A stretch of DNA of 6,721 nt, from assembly GCA_027023325.1 (NCBI GenBank), contig JALVVQ010000295.1:1-6721 (forward strand), in the 5' to 3' direction. A program made the position numbers and the translations under genes. Below are positions 6,682 to 6,721 of the stretch, in pieces. The notes below the pieces were generated by a model, which saw nothing but the letters and a program-made list of their open reading frames with translations, was not told where the DNA came from and made no database searches. The first letter of the stretch is position 1; each line of letters begins with the position of its first letter. This DNA is from Campylobacteraceae bacterium. GTDB lineage: Bacteria; Campylobacterota; Campylobacteria; Campylobacterales; Sulfurovaceae.

Positions 6682-6721
6682 CTTGTATCGTGAAAAATAG
6701 TACAATTAATATACATAGTTT
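6682..6721 (-). promoter_or_regulatory. AT-rich leader upstream of the Hpt gene, possible promoter
   Basis: The 40 bases upstream of the Shine-Dalgarno site are AT-rich on the - strand and contain two -10-like hexamers, TATATT (6708-6713) and TACTAT (6697-6702). Any -35 element for the first would fall outside the window. This is the expected place for an operon promoter, but the sequence does not single out one site. Confidence 0.3.

Noticed and set aside
1..6721. tRNA, rRNA, CRISPR, insertion sequence or attachment site
   Set aside because: Nearly all of the window is coding; no transposase, terminal inverted repeats, spaced direct repeats or tRNA-like sequence were seen.

Overview
The window holds four protein-coding genes with almost no space between them. 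They are one ATP-dependent Lon protease on the + strand, cut by the left edge, and a three-gene phosphorelay cluster on the - strand. Protein style suggests a Campylobacterota (former Epsilonproteobacteria) genome, possibly a Sulfurovum- or Sulfurimonas-like organism: moderate to low GC, many Lys/Glu/Ile/Ser residues, and two-component proteins with very acidic linkers. That placement is an inference from appearance, not from a database match.

Layout: positions 2-2215 (+) encode most of LonA, including the full AAA+ ATPase and the Ser-Lys protease domain. Six bases later, convergently, lie the - strand genes, which read from right to left. Positions 6667-5018 encode a 549-residue protein ending in an Hpt (histidine phosphotransfer) domain. 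Positions 5004-2590 encode an 804-residue membrane hybrid histidine kinase. Positions 2593-2222 encode a 123-residue stand-alone CheY-like receiver. The Hpt and kinase genes are 13 bases apart, and the kinase and receiver genes overlap by 4 bases (ATGA). Each has a good Shine-Dalgarno sequence, so they look like one operon starting just beyond the right edge.

Together the three proteins hold every piece of a His-Asp-His-Asp relay: kinase H154, kinase receiver D574, Hpt H498, receiver D57. No DNA-binding or enzymatic output domain is encoded here, so the relay probably ends in protein-protein signalling or feeds a regulator elsewhere.

The least ordinary features are three apparent 'pseudo' signalling domains. 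The kinase carries two degenerate receivers flanking one canonical receiver. The Hpt protein carries a second Hpt-like bundle in which Ser337 occupies the place of the phospho-histidine. The Hpt protein also has a long acidic linker studded with short hydrophobic motifs and a PAS-like N-terminus. No RNA genes, mobile elements, CRISPR arrays or gene-free stretches over 300 bases are present; the only unassigned sequence is the 54 bases at the right edge.
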